A stretch of 64,000 bases of DNA from Gammaproteobacteria bacterium (GTDB lineage: Bacteria > Pseudomonadota > Gammaproteobacteria > Burkholderiales > Rhodocyclaceae). Below the pieces are notes generated by a model. That model saw only the letters and a program-made list of their open reading frames with translations, was not told the DNA's origin and ran no database searches. Positions 1 to 11,619 of the stretch are shown here, piece by piece. The stretch spans positions 20,485 through 84,484 of the forward strand of contig JARFTX010000008.1 in NCBI GenBank assembly GCA_029289265.1, in the 5' to 3' direction. Position 1 is the first letter of the stretch. Every line of letters starts with the position of its first letter. A program made the position numbers and the translations under genes.

Positions 1-1
1 C

Positions 2-739
2 GGGCGCAAGTTCCCGGCACGCATGATCGGCCGCGACCCCGAGACCGACCTCGCCGTGCTCAAGGTCGACGGCGCGGCAGCACTGCCCGCGATCACGCTT
101 GCGAGCAGCGACGCGCTTCGTGTCGGTGACGTGGTCCTCGCGATCGGCAATCCGTTCGGCGTCGGGCAGACCGTAACCATGGGCATCGTCTCCGGACTGG
201 GACGCACGAGCCTGCGCATCAGCACCTTCGAGGACTACATCCAGACCGACGCCGCGATCAATCCGGGCAACTCCGGTGGCGCGCTGGTCGACGCGGCCGG
301 CAATCTGGTCGGCATCAATACGGCGATCTTCTCGCGCTCGGGCGGTTCGATGGGGATCGGCTTTGCCATTCCGGTATCGCTCGCGCGCAACGTGCTGGAG
401 CAGATCGTCACCACGGGCGAGGTCACCCGCGGCTGGGTGGGCGTCGAGATCCAGGACCTGACGCCCGAGTTGGCCGAGTCCTTCGGCATCGCCAGCGCGA
501 GCGGCGCGCTGATCGCAGGGGTCCTGCGCGGCAGCCCGGCCGAACGTGCCGGCATCCGTCCCGGCGACGTGCTCGTGGATCTGAATGGCCAGAGCGTGCG
601 CGGACCGAAGGAAATGCTCGAGATGGTCGCGGCCCTGGCACCCGGCCAGCAGGCCCAGTTCGGTGTCGTGCGCGGGAATCGCAAGCTCGACCTGCGCGTC
701 GAGATCGGCCGCCGCCCGACGCCCGCCAACCCGCGCTGA
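2..739 (+). CDS. HtrA/DegS-like periplasmic serine protease, 5' end outside window
   Basis: The reading frame is open from the first bases, so the true start, the signal or anchor segment and the catalytic His lie outside the window. The visible part has the trypsin-like Asp region (ETDLAVLKV) and the active-site loop GNSGGAL, followed by one PDZ domain over about the last 95 residues. A protease with a single PDZ domain suggests the DegS/AlgW/HhoB type, which acts in the periplasm on misfolded proteins or an anti-sigma factor; DegP-like members normally have two PDZ domains. It converges on tatC with a 10-bp gap. The family is clear but the exact paralogue is not. Confidence 0.9.
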   Translation, partial: GRKFPARMIGRDPETDLAVLKVDGAAALPAITLASSDALRVGDVVLAIGNPFGVGQTVTMGIVSGLGRTSLRISTFEDYIQTDAAINPGNSGGALVDAAGNLVGINTAIFSRSGGSMGIGFAIPVSLARNVLEQIVTTGEVTRGWVGVEIQDLTPELAESFGIASASGALIAGVLRGSPAERAGIRPGDVLVDLNGQSVRGPKEMLEMVAALAPGQQAQFGVVRGNRKLDLRVEIGRRPTPANPR

Positions 740-749
740 TCGCGCGCGC

Positions 750-1559
750 CTACTTCCCGTCTCGCTCCGCCGTCTCGGCGCCATCGATGGCGCGCGGCGC
801 GGATCCGTCGCCCTGGGGCGTGTCGTCGGCGGCGACCGGCTCGGGCTTCTTGCCCGACATCCGGGCGATCAGGATACCGACCTCGTAGAGCAGGATCATC
901 GGCACCGCGAGCATGAACTGCGAGATCACGTCGGGCGGCGTGATGATCGCGGCGATCACGAAGGCGCCGACGATGACGTAGGGCCGCGCCTCCTTCAGCT
1001 TGTCGACCCCGACGACGCCCGCCTTGACCAACAGGACGACCGCGACCGGGACCTCGAAGGTGATTCCGAAAGCCAGGAACAGGGTCATCACGAAGGACAA
1101 ATACTGCTCGATGTCCGGCGCCGGCACGATGCTCTTGGGGGCGAACTCGGCGATGAAGGCGAACACCGTGCCGAAGACGAAAAAGTAGCAGAACGCCATG
1201 CCGAGGATGAAGAGCAGGGTGCTGCCCACCACCAAGGGCAAACCGACGCGGCGCTCGTGCGAGTACAGGCCCGGCGCGATGAACGCCCACGCCTGGTAGA
1301 GCACGTAAGGCAGGGCGATCAGGAAGGCGACCAGCAGCGTGACCTTGACCGGGACGAAGAAGGGCGTGACGACGCCGGTGGCGATCATGTTGGTGCCCTG
1401 CGGCAACGTGTTCATCATCGGCAGCGCGAGAATGTCGTACAGTTCGCCCGCCCATGGCATCAGCACGACGAACAGCACCAGCACGACGATGACGGCACGC
1501 AGCAGCCGGTCGCGCAGCTCGATCAGGTGGGAGATGAAGGTTTCCTGCTGAGCGTTCAT
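750..1559 (-). CDS. tatC: Sec-independent protein translocase TatC
   Basis: This is the multi-spanning inner-membrane subunit that binds twin-arginine signal peptides and exports folded proteins together with TatA and TatB. The 269-aa product starts with the conserved cytoplasmic motif FISHLIELRDRL and has about six hydrophobic segments, matching the usual TatC length. The C-terminal tail, about 35 residues, is polar. The ATG overlaps the tatB stop by 4 bases, which indicates translational coupling. It is the last gene of the his-hit-tat transcription unit. Confidence 0.97.
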   Translation of the reverse strand: MNAQQETFISHLIELRDRLLRAVIVVLVLFVVLMPWAGELYDILALPMMNTLPQGTNMIATGVVTPFFVPVKVTLLVAFLIALPYVLYQAWAFIAPGLYSHERRVGLPLVVGSTLLFILGMAFCYFFVFGTVFAFIAEFAPKSIVPAPDIEQYLSFVMTLFLAFGITFEVPVAVVLLVKAGVVGVDKLKEARPYVIVGAFVIAAIITPPDVISQFMLAVPMILLYEVGILIARMSGKKPEPVAADDTPQGDGSAPRAIDGAETAERDGK

Positions 1560-2098
1560 GGCTTGCCCGTGTCGGAACGCGGAGCGGCGGGCTTGTCCTC
1601 GAGGCCGAGATCGAGCTGCGCCTCATGCCTGCTCTCGCGCGCGGGGTCCTCGGTGCGCGGCGCCGAGCCATTGGTGTCGCCATCGAACGCGGCCGCTTCG
1701 AGGGCCGGGCCGACCGATCGGTCCTCAACCGGCGCAGCGCCGGTCAACTCCGCAGCCGGTCCATCCGGTGCCGAGGCGCTTGTGGGCGCCGCATCGACGG
1801 TTAGACTCTCGCGCACCTCGGAAGCCGTCTTGCCGAGGTCGGACTCGACCTTGGCCATCTGGCTGCGCACCGAGGTTTCGATGTCGCGGGCCTGCTTCTC
1901 GACTTCCTGCTGCAGCTTCTTCAGATCCTCGATCTGCATCTCGCGCTGGATGTCGGATTTGACGTCGGAGACATAGCGCTGGAGCCGTCCGAGCATATGG
2001 CCGGCAGTGCGTGCGACCTTCGGCAGCCGTTCGGGGCCGACGACGATGAGCGCCACCATCGCGATGAGGATCAGCTCGGAGAATCCGAAATCGAACAT
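1556..2098 (-). CDS. tatB: Sec-independent protein translocase TatB
   Basis: TatB is a single-span membrane protein that partners with TatC in the substrate receptor complex. The N-terminus has the transmembrane helix followed by the hinge motif VGPERLP (around residue 20), typical of TatB, then an amphipathic helix rich in charged residues (residues 30-90). The C-terminal half is low-complexity, rich in Ala, Pro and acidic residues. At 180 aa it is of usual size. The tatC start overlaps its stop by 4 bases; tatA lies about 100 bases upstream. Confidence 0.96.
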   Translation of the reverse strand: MFDFGFSELILIAMVALIVVGPERLPKVARTAGHMLGRLQRYVSDVKSDIQREMQIEDLKKLQQEVEKQARDIETSVRSQMAKVESDLGKTASEVRESLTVDAAPTSASAPDGPAAELTGAAPVEDRSVGPALEAAAFDGDTNGSAPRTEDPARESRHEAQLDLGLEDKPAAPRSDTGKP

Positions 2099-2196
2099 GA
2101 GGGATTTTTGTGCGGTACGCGCCTCACGGCGCGCGGCACATCAGAAGTCAGGGAATTGCGGGGTCGCGACCCCACGGGCCGGGGCATCCTCCCCGG

Positions 2197-2427
2197 TCAG
2201 GAACCGACCTTGTCGGACTTCTCCTTGACTTCGGCGTCGATGGTCTTTTCCTTGGCGATGCGCTGCTGCTCGCTCTCGGCGCCGGCATCGCCTTCCTTCA
2301 TGCCTTCCTTGAAACCTTTCACTGCGCCCCCGAGATCCGAGCCGATGTTGCGCAGTTTCTTGGTGCCGAAAACCAGCATGACGATGATCAGGACGATCAG
2401 CCAATGCCAGATGCTGAATGAACCCAT
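2197..2427 (-). CDS. tatA: Sec-independent protein translocase TatA
   Basis: TatA forms the pore-like oligomer of the twin-arginine pathway. The 76-aa product has one N-terminal transmembrane helix ending in FGTKKL, then the amphipathic helix [15 protein letters not shown] and a charged tail. The phenylalanine-glycine hinge and the short length separate it from TatB. It sits 10 bases downstream of the HIT-family gene and leads the tatABC group at the end of the histidine operon. Confidence 0.96.
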   Translation of the reverse strand: MGSFSIWHWLIVLIIVMLVFGTKKLRNIGSDLGGAVKGFKEGMKEGDAGAESEQQRIAKEKTIDAEVKEKSDKVGS

Positions 2428-2437
2428 TACGCTCTCC

Positions 2438-2785
2438 TCAATACTTCAACATGGGCGGAAGCACCTCCGGCCCGCCGACGATGTGGACATGAAGATGATA
2501 CACCTCCTGCCTTCCCACCCGTCCGGTGTTGATTATGGTCCGGAAGCCGTCGGCGCATCCTTGCTCTCGGGCAAGTTTTCCAGCGACGACCATCACTTTC
2601 CCGATCGCCGCCTCGTGTTCGGGCTGCAGGTCCGCCATCGACGGGATGTGCATTTTCGGGATCACCAGAAAGTGCACGGGCGCAATCGGATGGATGTCGT
2701 GGAATGCGACCACGTCATCGTCCTCATGGATCTTCTTGGCCGGGATCTCGCCCCGGACGATCTTGCAGAAAATGCAGTCGGTCAT
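2438..2785 (-). CDS. HIT-family nucleotide hydrolase (HinT-like)
   Basis: A small histidine-triad protein with the signature [10 protein letters not shown] near the C-terminus and the N-terminal Cys pair CIFC seen in HinT-type members. The family hydrolyses adenosine phosphoramidates and related AMP-lysine or acyl-AMP compounds. The start is taken at the MTDCIFCK methionine (115 aa); an in-frame start 27 bases further upstream would add nine residues that do not resemble the family. It lies between hisE and tatA with about 10-base gaps on both sides and is probably cotranscribed with them. Confidence 0.93.
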   Translation of the reverse strand: MTDCIFCKIVRGEIPAKKIHEDDDVVAFHDIHPIAPVHFLVIPKMHIPSMADLQPEHEAAIGKVMVVAGKLAREQGCADGFRTIINTGRVGRQEVYHLHVHIVGGPEVLPPMLKY

Positions 2786-2795
2786 GGCGACGTCC

Positions 2796-3125
2796 TCATT
2801 CTTGGGCGGCACGGGACTTCTTCTCGTCGATGCCGGAGATGCCCTCGCGGCGTCTAAACTCGACCAGCACGTCGTCGACCGAGAGGCCCATGTGGTGGAG
2901 CAGGATCAGCGAGTGAAACCACAGGTCGGTCGCCTCCCACACCAAGTGGCGCATGTCCTTGTCCTTGGCGGCCATGATGAGTTCGGCGGCCTCTTCTGCG
3001 ACCTTCTTGCAGATCGCGTCCGTACCCTTGGTGTAGAGGCTCGACACGTAGGACGAATCGGCATCCGCCTTCTTGCGCTCGGCCAGCGTGGCCGAGACCC
3101 GGTGCAGCACTTCGATGTCGATCAT
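2796..3125 (-). CDS. hisE: Phosphoribosyl-ATP pyrophosphatase HisE
   Basis: HisE catalyses the second histidine step, hydrolysis of phosphoribosyl-ATP to phosphoribosyl-AMP. The 109-aa product shows the MazG-like all-alpha pattern with the acidic metal-binding helix [15 protein letters not shown] and the later segment [14 protein letters not shown]. The ATG overlaps the hisI stop (ATGA). Unlike in enterobacteria, where hisI and hisE are fused, this is a separate gene. The open frame continues upstream through hisI in another frame, but that extension is not HisE-like. Confidence 0.96.
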   Translation of the reverse strand: MIDIEVLHRVSATLAERKKADADSSYVSSLYTKGTDAICKKVAEEAAELIMAAKDKDMRHLVWEATDLWFHSLILLHHMGLSVDDVLVEFRRREGISGIDEKKSRAAQE

Positions 3126-3517
3126 TTGTAGATGTCCTCGGGGGCTTTCAGTACGGGTTCGACCACTTGCCAGGTGCCGTCGGCGAGGTGGCGCTGAAAA
3201 AAGCAGCTGTGCCGGCCGGTATGGCAGGCGATGCCGCCGGCCTGTTCGACCTTGAGCAGGATCACGTCGTTGTCGCAATCGGTGCGGATCTCGACCACCT
3301 TCTGGATATGGCCGGACTCCTCGCCCTTGTGCCAGAGTTTGCGCCGCGAGCGCGACCAGAATACGGCCTCGCCCAGTTCGGCCGTTCGCTGCAAGGCGTC
3401 GCGGTTCATCCAGGCGAACATCAGCACGTCGCCGCTCGAGGCCTCCTGAACCACCACCGGCACGAGGCCGTGGTCGTCCCACTTGATCTCGTTGAGCCAT
3501 TTGGTGGCATTGCTCAT
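3122..3517 (-). CDS. hisI: Phosphoribosyl-AMP cyclohydrolase HisI
   Basis: HisI opens the adenine ring of phosphoribosyl-AMP. The 131-aa monofunctional form has the conserved metal-binding Asp/Cys region [15 protein letters not shown] and the zinc-binding segment [14 protein letters not shown]. The ATG at 3517 gives a standard-length enzyme and overlaps the hisF stop by 4 bases; its own stop overlaps hisE by 4 bases. The open frame upstream of this start runs antiparallel to hisF and is not homologous. Confidence 0.97.
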   Translation of the reverse strand: MSNATKWLNEIKWDDHGLVPVVVQEASSGDVLMFAWMNRDALQRTAELGEAVFWSRSRRKLWHKGEESGHIQKVVEIRTDCDNDVILLKVEQAGGIACHTGRHSCFFQRHLADGTWQVVEPVLKAPEDIYK

Positions 3518-4272
3518 AGCCTCACCTCGATGCCGCGGCTGCGCATCAGCTCTTTGGCTTCGCGCACCGTGTGTTCGCCGAAATGGAAGATGCTCGCCGC
3601 GAGCACGGCGTCGGCATGGCCCTCGGAGACGCCGTCGACGAGATGCTCTAGGCTGCCGACACCGCCACTGGCGATCACCGGCACCGGCACGGCGTCGGAG
3701 ACTGCGCGCGTGAGCGCCAGGTCGAAACCCTGGCGCGTGCCGTCCCGGTCCATGCTGGTCAGCAGGATCTCGCCCGCGCCGAGCTCGGCGACGCGAACAG
3801 CCCACTCGATCGCATCGAGCCCGGTGTTGTTGCGCCCGCCGTGAGTGAATACCTGCCATCGTCCCGGTGCGGTCTGCTTGGCATCGATCGCGACGACAAT
3901 GCACTGGCTGCCGACCTTGCCGGCCGCATCGGCGACGACCTGCGGGTTGTTGACCGCGGCGGTGTTGATGCTGACCTTGTCGGCGCCGGCATTCAGCAGC
4001 CGCCGCACATCCTCGACGCTGCGCACGCCGCCACCGACGGTGAGCGGGATGAAGACCTCCTCGGCGACCTGCTCGACGACGTGCAGGATGATGTCGCGCG
4101 CATCGGAACTGGCCGTGATGTCGAGAAAGGTGATCTCGTCGGCGCCTTGCTCGTCGTAGCGGCGCGCGATCTCGACCGGATCGCCGGCATCGCGCAGTTC
4201 GACGAAGTTCACGCCCTTGACGACTCGACCGGCGTTCACGTCGAGACAGGGAATGATGCGCTTGGCGAGCAT
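3514..4272 (-). CDS. hisF: Imidazole glycerol phosphate synthase, cyclase subunit HisF
   Basis: HisF is the (beta/alpha)8-barrel half of IGP synthase and uses the ammonia delivered by HisH to make imidazole glycerol phosphate and AICAR. The 252-aa product starts [20 protein letters not shown], including the first catalytic Asp, and has the phosphate-binding glycines in [13 protein letters not shown]. Its ATG overlaps the last base of the hisA stop (TGATG), which fixes the start. It overlaps hisI by 4 bases. Confidence 0.98.
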   Translation of the reverse strand: MLAKRIIPCLDVNAGRVVKGVNFVELRDAGDPVEIARRYDEQGADEITFLDITASSDARDIILHVVEQVAEEVFIPLTVGGGVRSVEDVRRLLNAGADKVSINTAAVNNPQVVADAAGKVGSQCIVVAIDAKQTAPGRWQVFTHGGRNNTGLDAIEWAVRVAELGAGEILLTSMDRDGTRQGFDLALTRAVSDAVPVPVIASGGVGSLEHLVDGVSEGHADAVLAASIFHFGEHTVREAKELMRSRGIEVRL

Positions 4273-5018
4273 CAGGCGGCGCCGTTCAGTTCGTCGGCGC
4301 GCGCCTGGGCCGCGGCGAAGTCGAGCGTGCCCTCGTAGATCGCCCGCCCCGTGATCGCACCCATGATGCCCTCGTCCTCGACCGCGCACAGCGCCTCGAT
4401 GTCGGCGAGCGTGGCGATGCCGCCGCTGGCGATCACGGGGATGCGCAGTGCCTGGGCGAGCCGCACGGTCGCCTCGACATTGACCCCACTGAGCATCCCG
4501 TCGCGGCCGATGTCGGTGTAGACGACCGCCTCGACGCCGTAGTCCTCGTACTTCTGCGCGAGATCCACGACGTCGTGGCCGGTCATCTTCGACCAGCCGT
4601 CGGTCGCGACCTTGCCGTCGCGGGCATCGAGTCCGACGATGATGTGGCCGGGGAAGGCACCGCAGGCGTCGTGCAGGAAACCGGGGTTCTTGACCGCGGC
4701 GGTGCCGATGATGACGTAGGAGATGCCGCTGTCGAGGTAGCGCTCGATGGTGTCGAGGTCGCGGATACCGCCGCCGAGCTGCACAGGAATGTCGTTGCCG
4801 ACCGCCTCGACGATCGCGCGGATCGCCTCCTCGTTCTTCGGCTTGCCGGCGAAAGCGCCGTTGAGATCCACCAGGTGCAGGCGTCGCGCGCCCTGCTCTA
4901 CCCAGTGCCGGGCCATCGCGCCCGGATCCTCGGAGAACACCGTGGCGTCGTCCATTTCACCCTGTTTGAGGCGGACGCAGTGGCCGTCCTTGAGGTCGAT
5001 AGCGGGAATCAGCAACAT
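4272..5018 (-). CDS. hisA: Phosphoribosylformimino-AICAR phosphate isomerase HisA
   Basis: HisA carries out the Amadori rearrangement of ProFAR to PRFAR. The 248-aa barrel protein starts [20 protein letters not shown] with the first catalytic Asp, and the second is in the segment [13 protein letters not shown] longer frame begins 84 bases upstream, but only the start at 5018 matches the family. It lies 55 bases downstream of hisH and overlaps hisF by one base. Confidence 0.98.
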   Translation of the reverse strand: MLLIPAIDLKDGHCVRLKQGEMDDATVFSEDPGAMARHWVEQGARRLHLVDLNGAFAGKPKNEEAIRAIVEAVGNDIPVQLGGGIRDLDTIERYLDSGISYVIIGTAAVKNPGFLHDACGAFPGHIIVGLDARDGKVATDGWSKMTGHDVVDLAQKYEDYGVEAVVYTDIGRDGMLSGVNVEATVRLAQALRIPVIASGGIATLADIEALCAVEDEGIMGAITGRAIYEGTLDFAAAQARADELNGAA

Positions 5019-5073
5019 ACCGGGATGGGGCTCAGCAAGGGTTAGAGACTTGAAAATGGGCCCGGGATGCGTT

Positions 5074-5715
5074 TCACGGCGCCCAGGCGATGAAGTTGGC
5101 AAGCAGACGCAGACCGGCCTGCGCGCTCTTTTCGGGGTGGAACTGCACTGCGAAAATATTATCCCGCGCTACGGCACTGGTAAACCGTGCGCCATATTCG
5201 GTTTCCGCGACACTCAACTCAGGGCTGTCCGGTACGACGTGATAGCTGTGCACGAAATAGAAACGCTCGTCGTCGGGGATGCCGTCCCAGAGGGCATGCG
5301 GTCGCCGCTGCTGCACTTCATTCCAGCCCATGTGCGGAACCTTGAGGTGACCGCCGCCGGGTGCGGGCATGGTCTCGGCCGGCGGGAAGCGCACGACTTC
5401 GCCGGGCAAGATGCCCAAACCCGGCACGTCGCCCTCGGCGCTGTGCGCGAAGAGCATCTGCTGGCCGATGCAGATGCCGAGAAAGGGTTTCGATGCGGCG
5501 GCCTCCAGCACTGCGCCGCGCAGGCCGCGCGCATCGAGCTCGCGCATGCAATCCGGCATCGCACCCTGCCCGGGAAAGACCACGCGGCGTGCCGCCGACA
5601 CGACCGCCGGGTCGGATGTGACCACCACGGCCAGATCCGGTGCCACGTGCTCGACCGCCTTGTGCACCGAGCGCAGATTGCCCATGCCGTAGTCAATGAT
5701 GGCCACGTCGGTCAT
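5074..5715 (-). CDS. hisH: Imidazole glycerol phosphate synthase, glutaminase subunit HisH
   Basis: HisH is the class I glutamine amidotransferase subunit that passes ammonia to HisF. The 213-aa product has the nucleophile loop GICIGQQML (Cys) and the downstream catalytic His-Glu pair in VQFHPEKS. The length is normal. It is 44 bases downstream of hisB and is part of the hisBHAFIE run. Confidence 0.98.
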   Translation of the reverse strand: MTDVAIIDYGMGNLRSVHKAVEHVAPDLAVVVTSDPAVVSAARRVVFPGQGAMPDCMRELDARGLRGAVLEAAASKPFLGICIGQQMLFAHSAEGDVPGLGILPGEVVRFPPAETMPAPGGGHLKVPHMGWNEVQQRRPHALWDGIPDDERFYFVHSYHVVPDSPELSVAETEYGARFTSAVARDNIFAVQFHPEKSAQAGLRLLANFIAWAP

Positions 5716-5759
5716 CGCCGTCTCACTCTCTCTGATTTACCGAGCACATCCGGACGCGC

Positions 5760-6347
5760 TCAGAGCGCCCCCTTGGTCGAGGGCACGGCTCCGGCTGCGC
5801 GCTCGTCGAGCTCCGCCGCCATGCGCAGGGCGCGCCCGAAGGCCTTGAAGATCGTCTCGCACTGATGATGGGCGTTGTCGCCGCGCAGGTTGTCGATGTG
5901 CAGCGTCACGCCGGCATGATTGACGAAGCCCTGGAAGAACTCGCGGGCGAGATCGACATCGAAGTTGCCGATTCGCGCGCGCGTGTAGGCGACGAAGTAG
6001 TGCAATCCGGGCCGACCCGAGAAATCGACGACCACGCGCGACAGCGCTTCATCCAGCGGCACGTAGGCATGGCCGTAGCGGCGCACGCCGCGCTTGTCGC
6101 CGAGCGCCCGGGCAAAGGCCTGGCCGAGCGTGATCCCGACATCCTCGACCGTATGATGGTCGTCGATATGCGTATCGCCTTCGGCGATGATGTCGAGGTC
6201 GATCGCGCCGTGGCGGGCGATCTGGTCGAGCATGTGGTCGAAGAACGGCACGCCGGTGGCGAGATTCGCCTTGCCGGTGCCGTCCAGGTCGAGCTTGACC
6301 GTGATCCGGGTTTCCAGGGTATTGCGGGTGACTTCGGCTTGGCGCAT
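5760..6347 (-). CDS. hisB: Imidazoleglycerol-phosphate dehydratase HisB
   Basis: HisB dehydrates imidazole glycerol phosphate. The 195-aa monofunctional enzyme has the two metal-binding histidine motifs [11 protein letters not shown] and [13 protein letters not shown]. It lacks the N-terminal histidinol phosphatase domain found in enterobacteria, so that activity must be encoded elsewhere. The start at 6347 ([12 protein letters not shown]) gives the family length; an in-frame extension upstream is not conserved. hisB has its own extended -10 promoter about 50 bases upstream because hisC is inverted here. Confidence 0.98.
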   Translation of the reverse strand: MRQAEVTRNTLETRITVKLDLDGTGKANLATGVPFFDHMLDQIARHGAIDLDIIAEGDTHIDDHHTVEDVGITLGQAFARALGDKRGVRRYGHAYVPLDEALSRVVVDFSGRPGLHYFVAYTRARIGNFDVDLAREFFQGFVNHAGVTLHIDNLRGDNAHHQCETIFKAFGRALRMAAELDERAAGAVPSTKGAL

Positions 6348-6397
6348 CGCGTCGGATCTGTTGGGATGGAAGTGCGGGTCCGTCGGGACCGAACGCC

Positions 6398-6428
6398 ATG
6401 ATAACATCGCAGCACCAGCGCTCGACAA
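6398..6428 (-). promoter_or_regulatory. Probable sigma70 promoter of hisB
   Basis: On the minus strand an extended -10 element TGTTATCAT (6406-6398) is preceded by TTGTCG (6428-6423). The 19-base spacer is long, but the TG dinucleotide compensates. The predicted start point is near 6391, about 44 bases upstream of hisB. The same bases read on the plus strand give TGATAACAT, which could act as a weak -10 for hisC. Confidence 0.5.
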
Positions 6429-6499
6429 TCGCGCGTCGGCGCCACGACGCGGCCGGGCTGGCGCGGCCTCCCCTCGAACATTCTCGATCACATCCCGCA

Positions 6500-7573
6500 A
6501 TGAGCCGATACTGGAGCCCCGTGGTAGCCGGGCTGACCCCCTACGTGCCGGGCGAACAGCCCAAGCTCGACAACCTCGTCAAGCTCAATACCAACGAGCA
6601 CCCCTACGGGCCTTCTCCGCGCGCGCTCGAGGCGATTCGCACAGAAGCCTCCGAGGCCTTGCGGCTCTACCCCGACCCGAACTCGGACCGGCTCAAGGCG
6701 GCGCTCGCCGACCGCTACGGCGTCGCCCCAGCGCAGGTGTTCGTCGGCAACGGCTCGGACGAGGTGCTCGCCCACGCCTTCGTCGCGCTGCTGCGCCACG
6801 AGCGTCCGCTGTGGTTTCCCGACATCACCTACAGCTTCTACCCGGTCTATTGCGGGCTCTACGGCATCGACTACCAGGCAGTCCCGCTCGATGCTGCCTA
6901 TCGTATCGTCCCCGAGGACTACTTTCCGGACGAAAGCGAGCGCGCCGGCGGCATCATCTTCGCCAACCCGAACGCCCCCACCGGCTGCTTCATGGCGCTC
7001 GACGACGTCGAGCGCATCGTGGCGCGCAATCCGCAGTGCGTCGTGGTGGTCGACGAGGCTTATGTCGACTTCGGCGGCGAGAGCGCGATCGGACTGGCGG
7101 GCCGTTACCCCAACCTGTTGGTCGTGCAGACCTTCTCGAAATCGCGCTCGCTCGCCGGTCTGCGCGTCGGCTTCGCGATCGGCGACGCGGCGCTGGTCGA
7201 GGCGCTCGAGCGCGTCAAGAACAGCTTCAATTCCTATCCCCTCGACCGCCTCGCAATTGCCGGGGCGACCGCGTCGGTCGAAGACGAGGCGCACTTCCGG
7301 ACGAGCTGCGAGCGCGTCGTCGCCACCCGCGAGCGGCTCATGGCCGATCTCGCCGCGCTCGGCCTCGAGGTTCTGCCCTCACGCGCGAACTTCGTCTTCG
7401 CGCGCCATCCGGGGCGCGACGGTGCCGCGCTCGCGCAGGCGCTTCGGACCCGCGCCATCATCGTGCGCCACTTCGCCAAGCCGCGCATCGACCAGTTCCT
7501 GCGCATCACGGTGGGCACCGACGGGCAGTGCGAGACCCTGATCGCAGCCCTTCGCGAGATCCTTTCCGACTGA
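6500..7573 (+). CDS. hisC: Histidinol-phosphate aminotransferase HisC, inverted relative to the his operon
   Basis: HisC is a PLP-dependent fold-I aminotransferase that converts imidazole acetol phosphate to histidinol phosphate. The 357-aa product has the internal aldimine lysine in [17 protein letters not shown] and the conserved segment [11 protein letters not shown]. The start [12 protein letters not shown] fits the family; the in-frame extension upstream overlaps the promoter region. It stands on the plus strand between hisD and hisB, both on the minus strand, and ends 8 bases from the hisD stop. Confidence 0.97.
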   Translation: MSRYWSPVVAGLTPYVPGEQPKLDNLVKLNTNEHPYGPSPRALEAIRTEASEALRLYPDPNSDRLKAALADRYGVAPAQVFVGNGSDEVLAHAFVALLRHERPLWFPDITYSFYPVYCGLYGIDYQAVPLDAAYRIVPEDYFPDESERAGGIIFANPNAPTGCFMALDDVERIVARNPQCVVVVDEAYVDFGGESAIGLAGRYPNLLVVQTFSKSRSLAGLRVGFAIGDAALVEALERVKNSFNSYPLDRLAIAGATASVEDEAHFRTSCERVVATRERLMADLAALGLEVLPSRANFVFARHPGRDGAALAQALRTRAIIVRHFAKPRIDQFLRITVGTDGQCETLIAALREILSD

Positions 7574-7581
7574 GGCGCGCG

Positions 7582-8895
7582 TCAGCCGCGCAGGCGCATC
7601 TCGGCCGAGCGGGCGTGGGCCTGCAGGCCCTCGCCGTGGGCGAGCACCGAGGCGATGCGGCCGAGGGTCTGCGCGCCAGCCTCCGAGACCTGGATGATGC
7701 TGGTGCGCTTCTGGAAGTCGTAGACGCCCAGCGGCGACGAGAAGCGCGCGCTGCGCATGGTCGGCAGCACATGATTGGGTCCGGCGCAGTAGTCGCCGAG
7801 TGCCTCGACCGACCAGTGACCGACGAAGATCGCGCCAGCGTGGCGGATCTCGCCGATCCACGCCTCGGGCTGCTCGAGCGAGAGCTCGAGGTGCTCGGGG
7901 GCGATGCGGTTGGCGATGGCGCAGGCCTGGGCGAGGCTGTCGACGCGCACCAGCGCGCCGCGGTGGGCGAGCGAGGTGGCGATGGTGTCGCGCCGCGGCA
8001 TGGTCGGCAATAGCCGCGCGATGCTCGCCGCAACCGCGTCGATGAAGTCCGCGTCGGTACACAGAAGAATCGACTGGGCGAGTTCGTCGTGCTCGGCCTG
8101 GGCAAAGAGGTCCATCGCGACCCAGTCGGGATCGCCGCTGCCGTCGGAAATCACCAGCACCTCGGAGGGCCCGGCCACCATGTCGATGCCGACCGTGCCG
8201 AAGACGCGGCGCTTGGCCTCGGCGACGTAGGCGTTGCCGGGCCCGACGATCTTGTCGACCTGCGGCAGAGTCTGCGTGCCGTAGGCGAGCGCGGCGACCG
8301 CCTGCGCGCCGCCGATGGTGAACACCCGATCGACTCCGGTGATCGCCGCCGCGGCGAGCACCAGCGGGTTCCTCTCGCCGCGCGGCGTCGGCACCACCAT
8401 GATCAGCTCGGCCACGCCGGCAACTTTCGCCGGGATCGCGTTCATCAGCACCGAACTGGGGTAGGCGGCGCGCCCACCGGGCACGTAGAGGCCGACGCGA
8501 TCGAGCGGCGTCACCTTCTGGCCCAGCCGAGTGCCGTCCGGCTCGGTGTAGTCCCAGGAGTGCTGGATCTGGCGCTCGTGATACAGCCGCACGCGGTCGG
8601 CGGCGATGCGCAAGGCTTCGCGCTGCTCGATCGAGAGGCCGTCGAGCGCCGTCTTGAGCTCGGCCTTCGGCAACTCGAGTTCGATCATCGCGTGGACGTC
8701 GAGGTGGTCGAAGCGGCGCGTGTATTCCAGCACCGCCGCGTCGCCGGTCGCGCGCACGGCAGCGAGGATCTCGGTGACGGCCGCGTCGATGCGCGCGTCC
8801 GCCCCGCCCTCGAAGGCCAGCAGCGCATCCAGAATCGGCAGGAAATCGGGGTCGCGCGCGTCGAGGCGGCGGATCGCCACGGTCGGTTCGCTCAT
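7582..8895 (-). CDS. hisD: Histidinol dehydrogenase HisD
   Basis: HisD is the zinc-dependent NAD+ enzyme that oxidises histidinol to histidine in two steps. The 437-aa product has the family blocks [13 protein letters not shown], the AEHDELAQS segment with zinc ligands, and the catalytic region [20 protein letters not shown]. Its ATG overlaps the hisG stop by 4 bases. Downstream it faces hisC with only 8 bases between stops, and no terminator hairpin is visible there. Confidence 0.98.
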   Translation of the reverse strand: MSEPTVAIRRLDARDPDFLPILDALLAFEGGADARIDAAVTEILAAVRATGDAAVLEYTRRFDHLDVHAMIELELPKAELKTALDGLSIEQREALRIAADRVRLYHERQIQHSWDYTEPDGTRLGQKVTPLDRVGLYVPGGRAAYPSSVLMNAIPAKVAGVAELIMVVPTPRGERNPLVLAAAAITGVDRVFTIGGAQAVAALAYGTQTLPQVDKIVGPGNAYVAEAKRRVFGTVGIDMVAGPSEVLVISDGSGDPDWVAMDLFAQAEHDELAQSILLCTDADFIDAVAASIARLLPTMPRRDTIATSLAHRGALVRVDSLAQACAIANRIAPEHLELSLEQPEAWIGEIRHAGAIFVGHWSVEALGDYCAGPNHVLPTMRSARFSSPLGVYDFQKRTSIIQVSEAGAQTLGRIASVLAHGEGLQAHARSAEMRLRG

Positions 8896-9533
8896 TTGAC
8901 GGCTCCGGCAAAGGCATCCAGCAGCGGCTGCAGCAGCTCGCGCTTCAGCTTGAGCGAGGCTTGGTTCACGATCAGGCGCGAGCTGATCGGCATGATGTCC
9001 TCGACTTCCTCGAGGTTGTTTGCGCGCAGCGTGCCGCCCGTCGACACCAGGTCCACGATCGCGTCGGCCAGCCCCACCAGGGGCGCGAGCTCCATCGATC
9101 CGTAGAGCTTGATCAGATCGACGTGCATGCCCTTCTCCGCAAAGTGCGCCTTGGCGGTCGCGATATACTTCGTCGCGACGCGGATGCGCCCCCCCGGCCG
9201 GGCAACGGCGGCGTAGTCGAAACCCTTGCGGGTGGCGACGCAGAGGCGGCAGCGGGCGATATTGAGATCGAGCGGCTGGTACAGCCCCACCCCGCCGTGC
9301 TCGAGCAGCACGTCCTTGCCGGCAATGCCGAGATCGGCCGCGCCGTATTGCACGTAAGTCGGCGTATCGGTCGCGCGCACGATGATGAGGCGCACGTCGG
9401 GCCGGTTGGTGCCGATGATGAGCTTGCGCGAGCGCTCCGGGTTGTCGCTCGGCTCGATGCCGGCAGCGGCCAGCAGCGGCAGGGTTTCTTCGAATATGCG
9501 GCCCTTGGACAGGGCGAGGGTGATACCGGACAC
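8892..9533 (-). CDS. hisG: ATP phosphoribosyltransferase HisG, short form
   Basis: HisG catalyses the committed step joining ATP and PRPP. The 213-aa product has the catalytic region ([23 protein letters not shown] and the PRPP loop [12 protein letters not shown]) but no C-terminal ACT-like regulatory domain. Short-form enzymes need the HisZ regulatory subunit, and no hisZ is in this window. The start is a GTG (the first codon of MSGITLAL). The stop overlaps hisD. Confidence 0.96.
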   Translation of the reverse strand: MSGITLALSKGRIFEETLPLLAAAGIEPSDNPERSRKLIIGTNRPDVRLIIVRATDTPTYVQYGAADLGIAGKDVLLEHGGVGLYQPLDLNIARCRLCVATRKGFDYAAVARPGGRIRVATKYIATAKAHFAEKGMHVDLIKLYGSMELAPLVGLADAIVDLVSTGGTLRANNLEEVEDIMPISSRLIVNQASLKLKRELLQPLLDAFAGAVK

Positions 9534-9564
9534 GGGGCAGACGCCTTGGAGGAACAGAGCTGGG

Positions 9565-9570
9565 ATTGTA
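9565..9570 (-). promoter_or_regulatory. Candidate -10 box for hisG
   Basis: TACAAT on the minus strand, 32 bases upstream of the GTG start of hisG. No convincing -35 hexamer is visible at the usual distance, so this is tentative. Confidence 0.35.
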
Positions 9571-9603
9571 ACCCGCCGAACAGCGTGTTAGCCTGACTCG
9601 ACT

Positions 9604-9637
9604 GGCTGAGCGCGTCGAGGGCGCGCTCAGCCTTTTT
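9604..9637 (+). terminator. Intrinsic terminator or attenuator hairpin in front of rnk
   Basis: A perfect 11-bp stem (arms 9604-9614 and 9622-9632, loop 9615-9621) is followed by five T and, after two C, five more. It reads as a rho-independent terminator on the plus strand. It ends only 36 bases before the rnk start, and no promoter is evident in between, so it may sit in the rnk leader. Confidence 0.75.
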
Positions 9638-9672
9638 CCTTTTTCTGAACCCCGTTACGGAAGCGAACTGTC

Positions 9673-11607
<1,935 letters not shown>

Positions 11608-11619
11608 GTGTGAAAACCC

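Noticed and set aside
235..1976. Long open frames on both strands over tatC and tatB
   Set aside because: They overlap recognised genes and show no domain; the real frames have motifs and proper overlaps.
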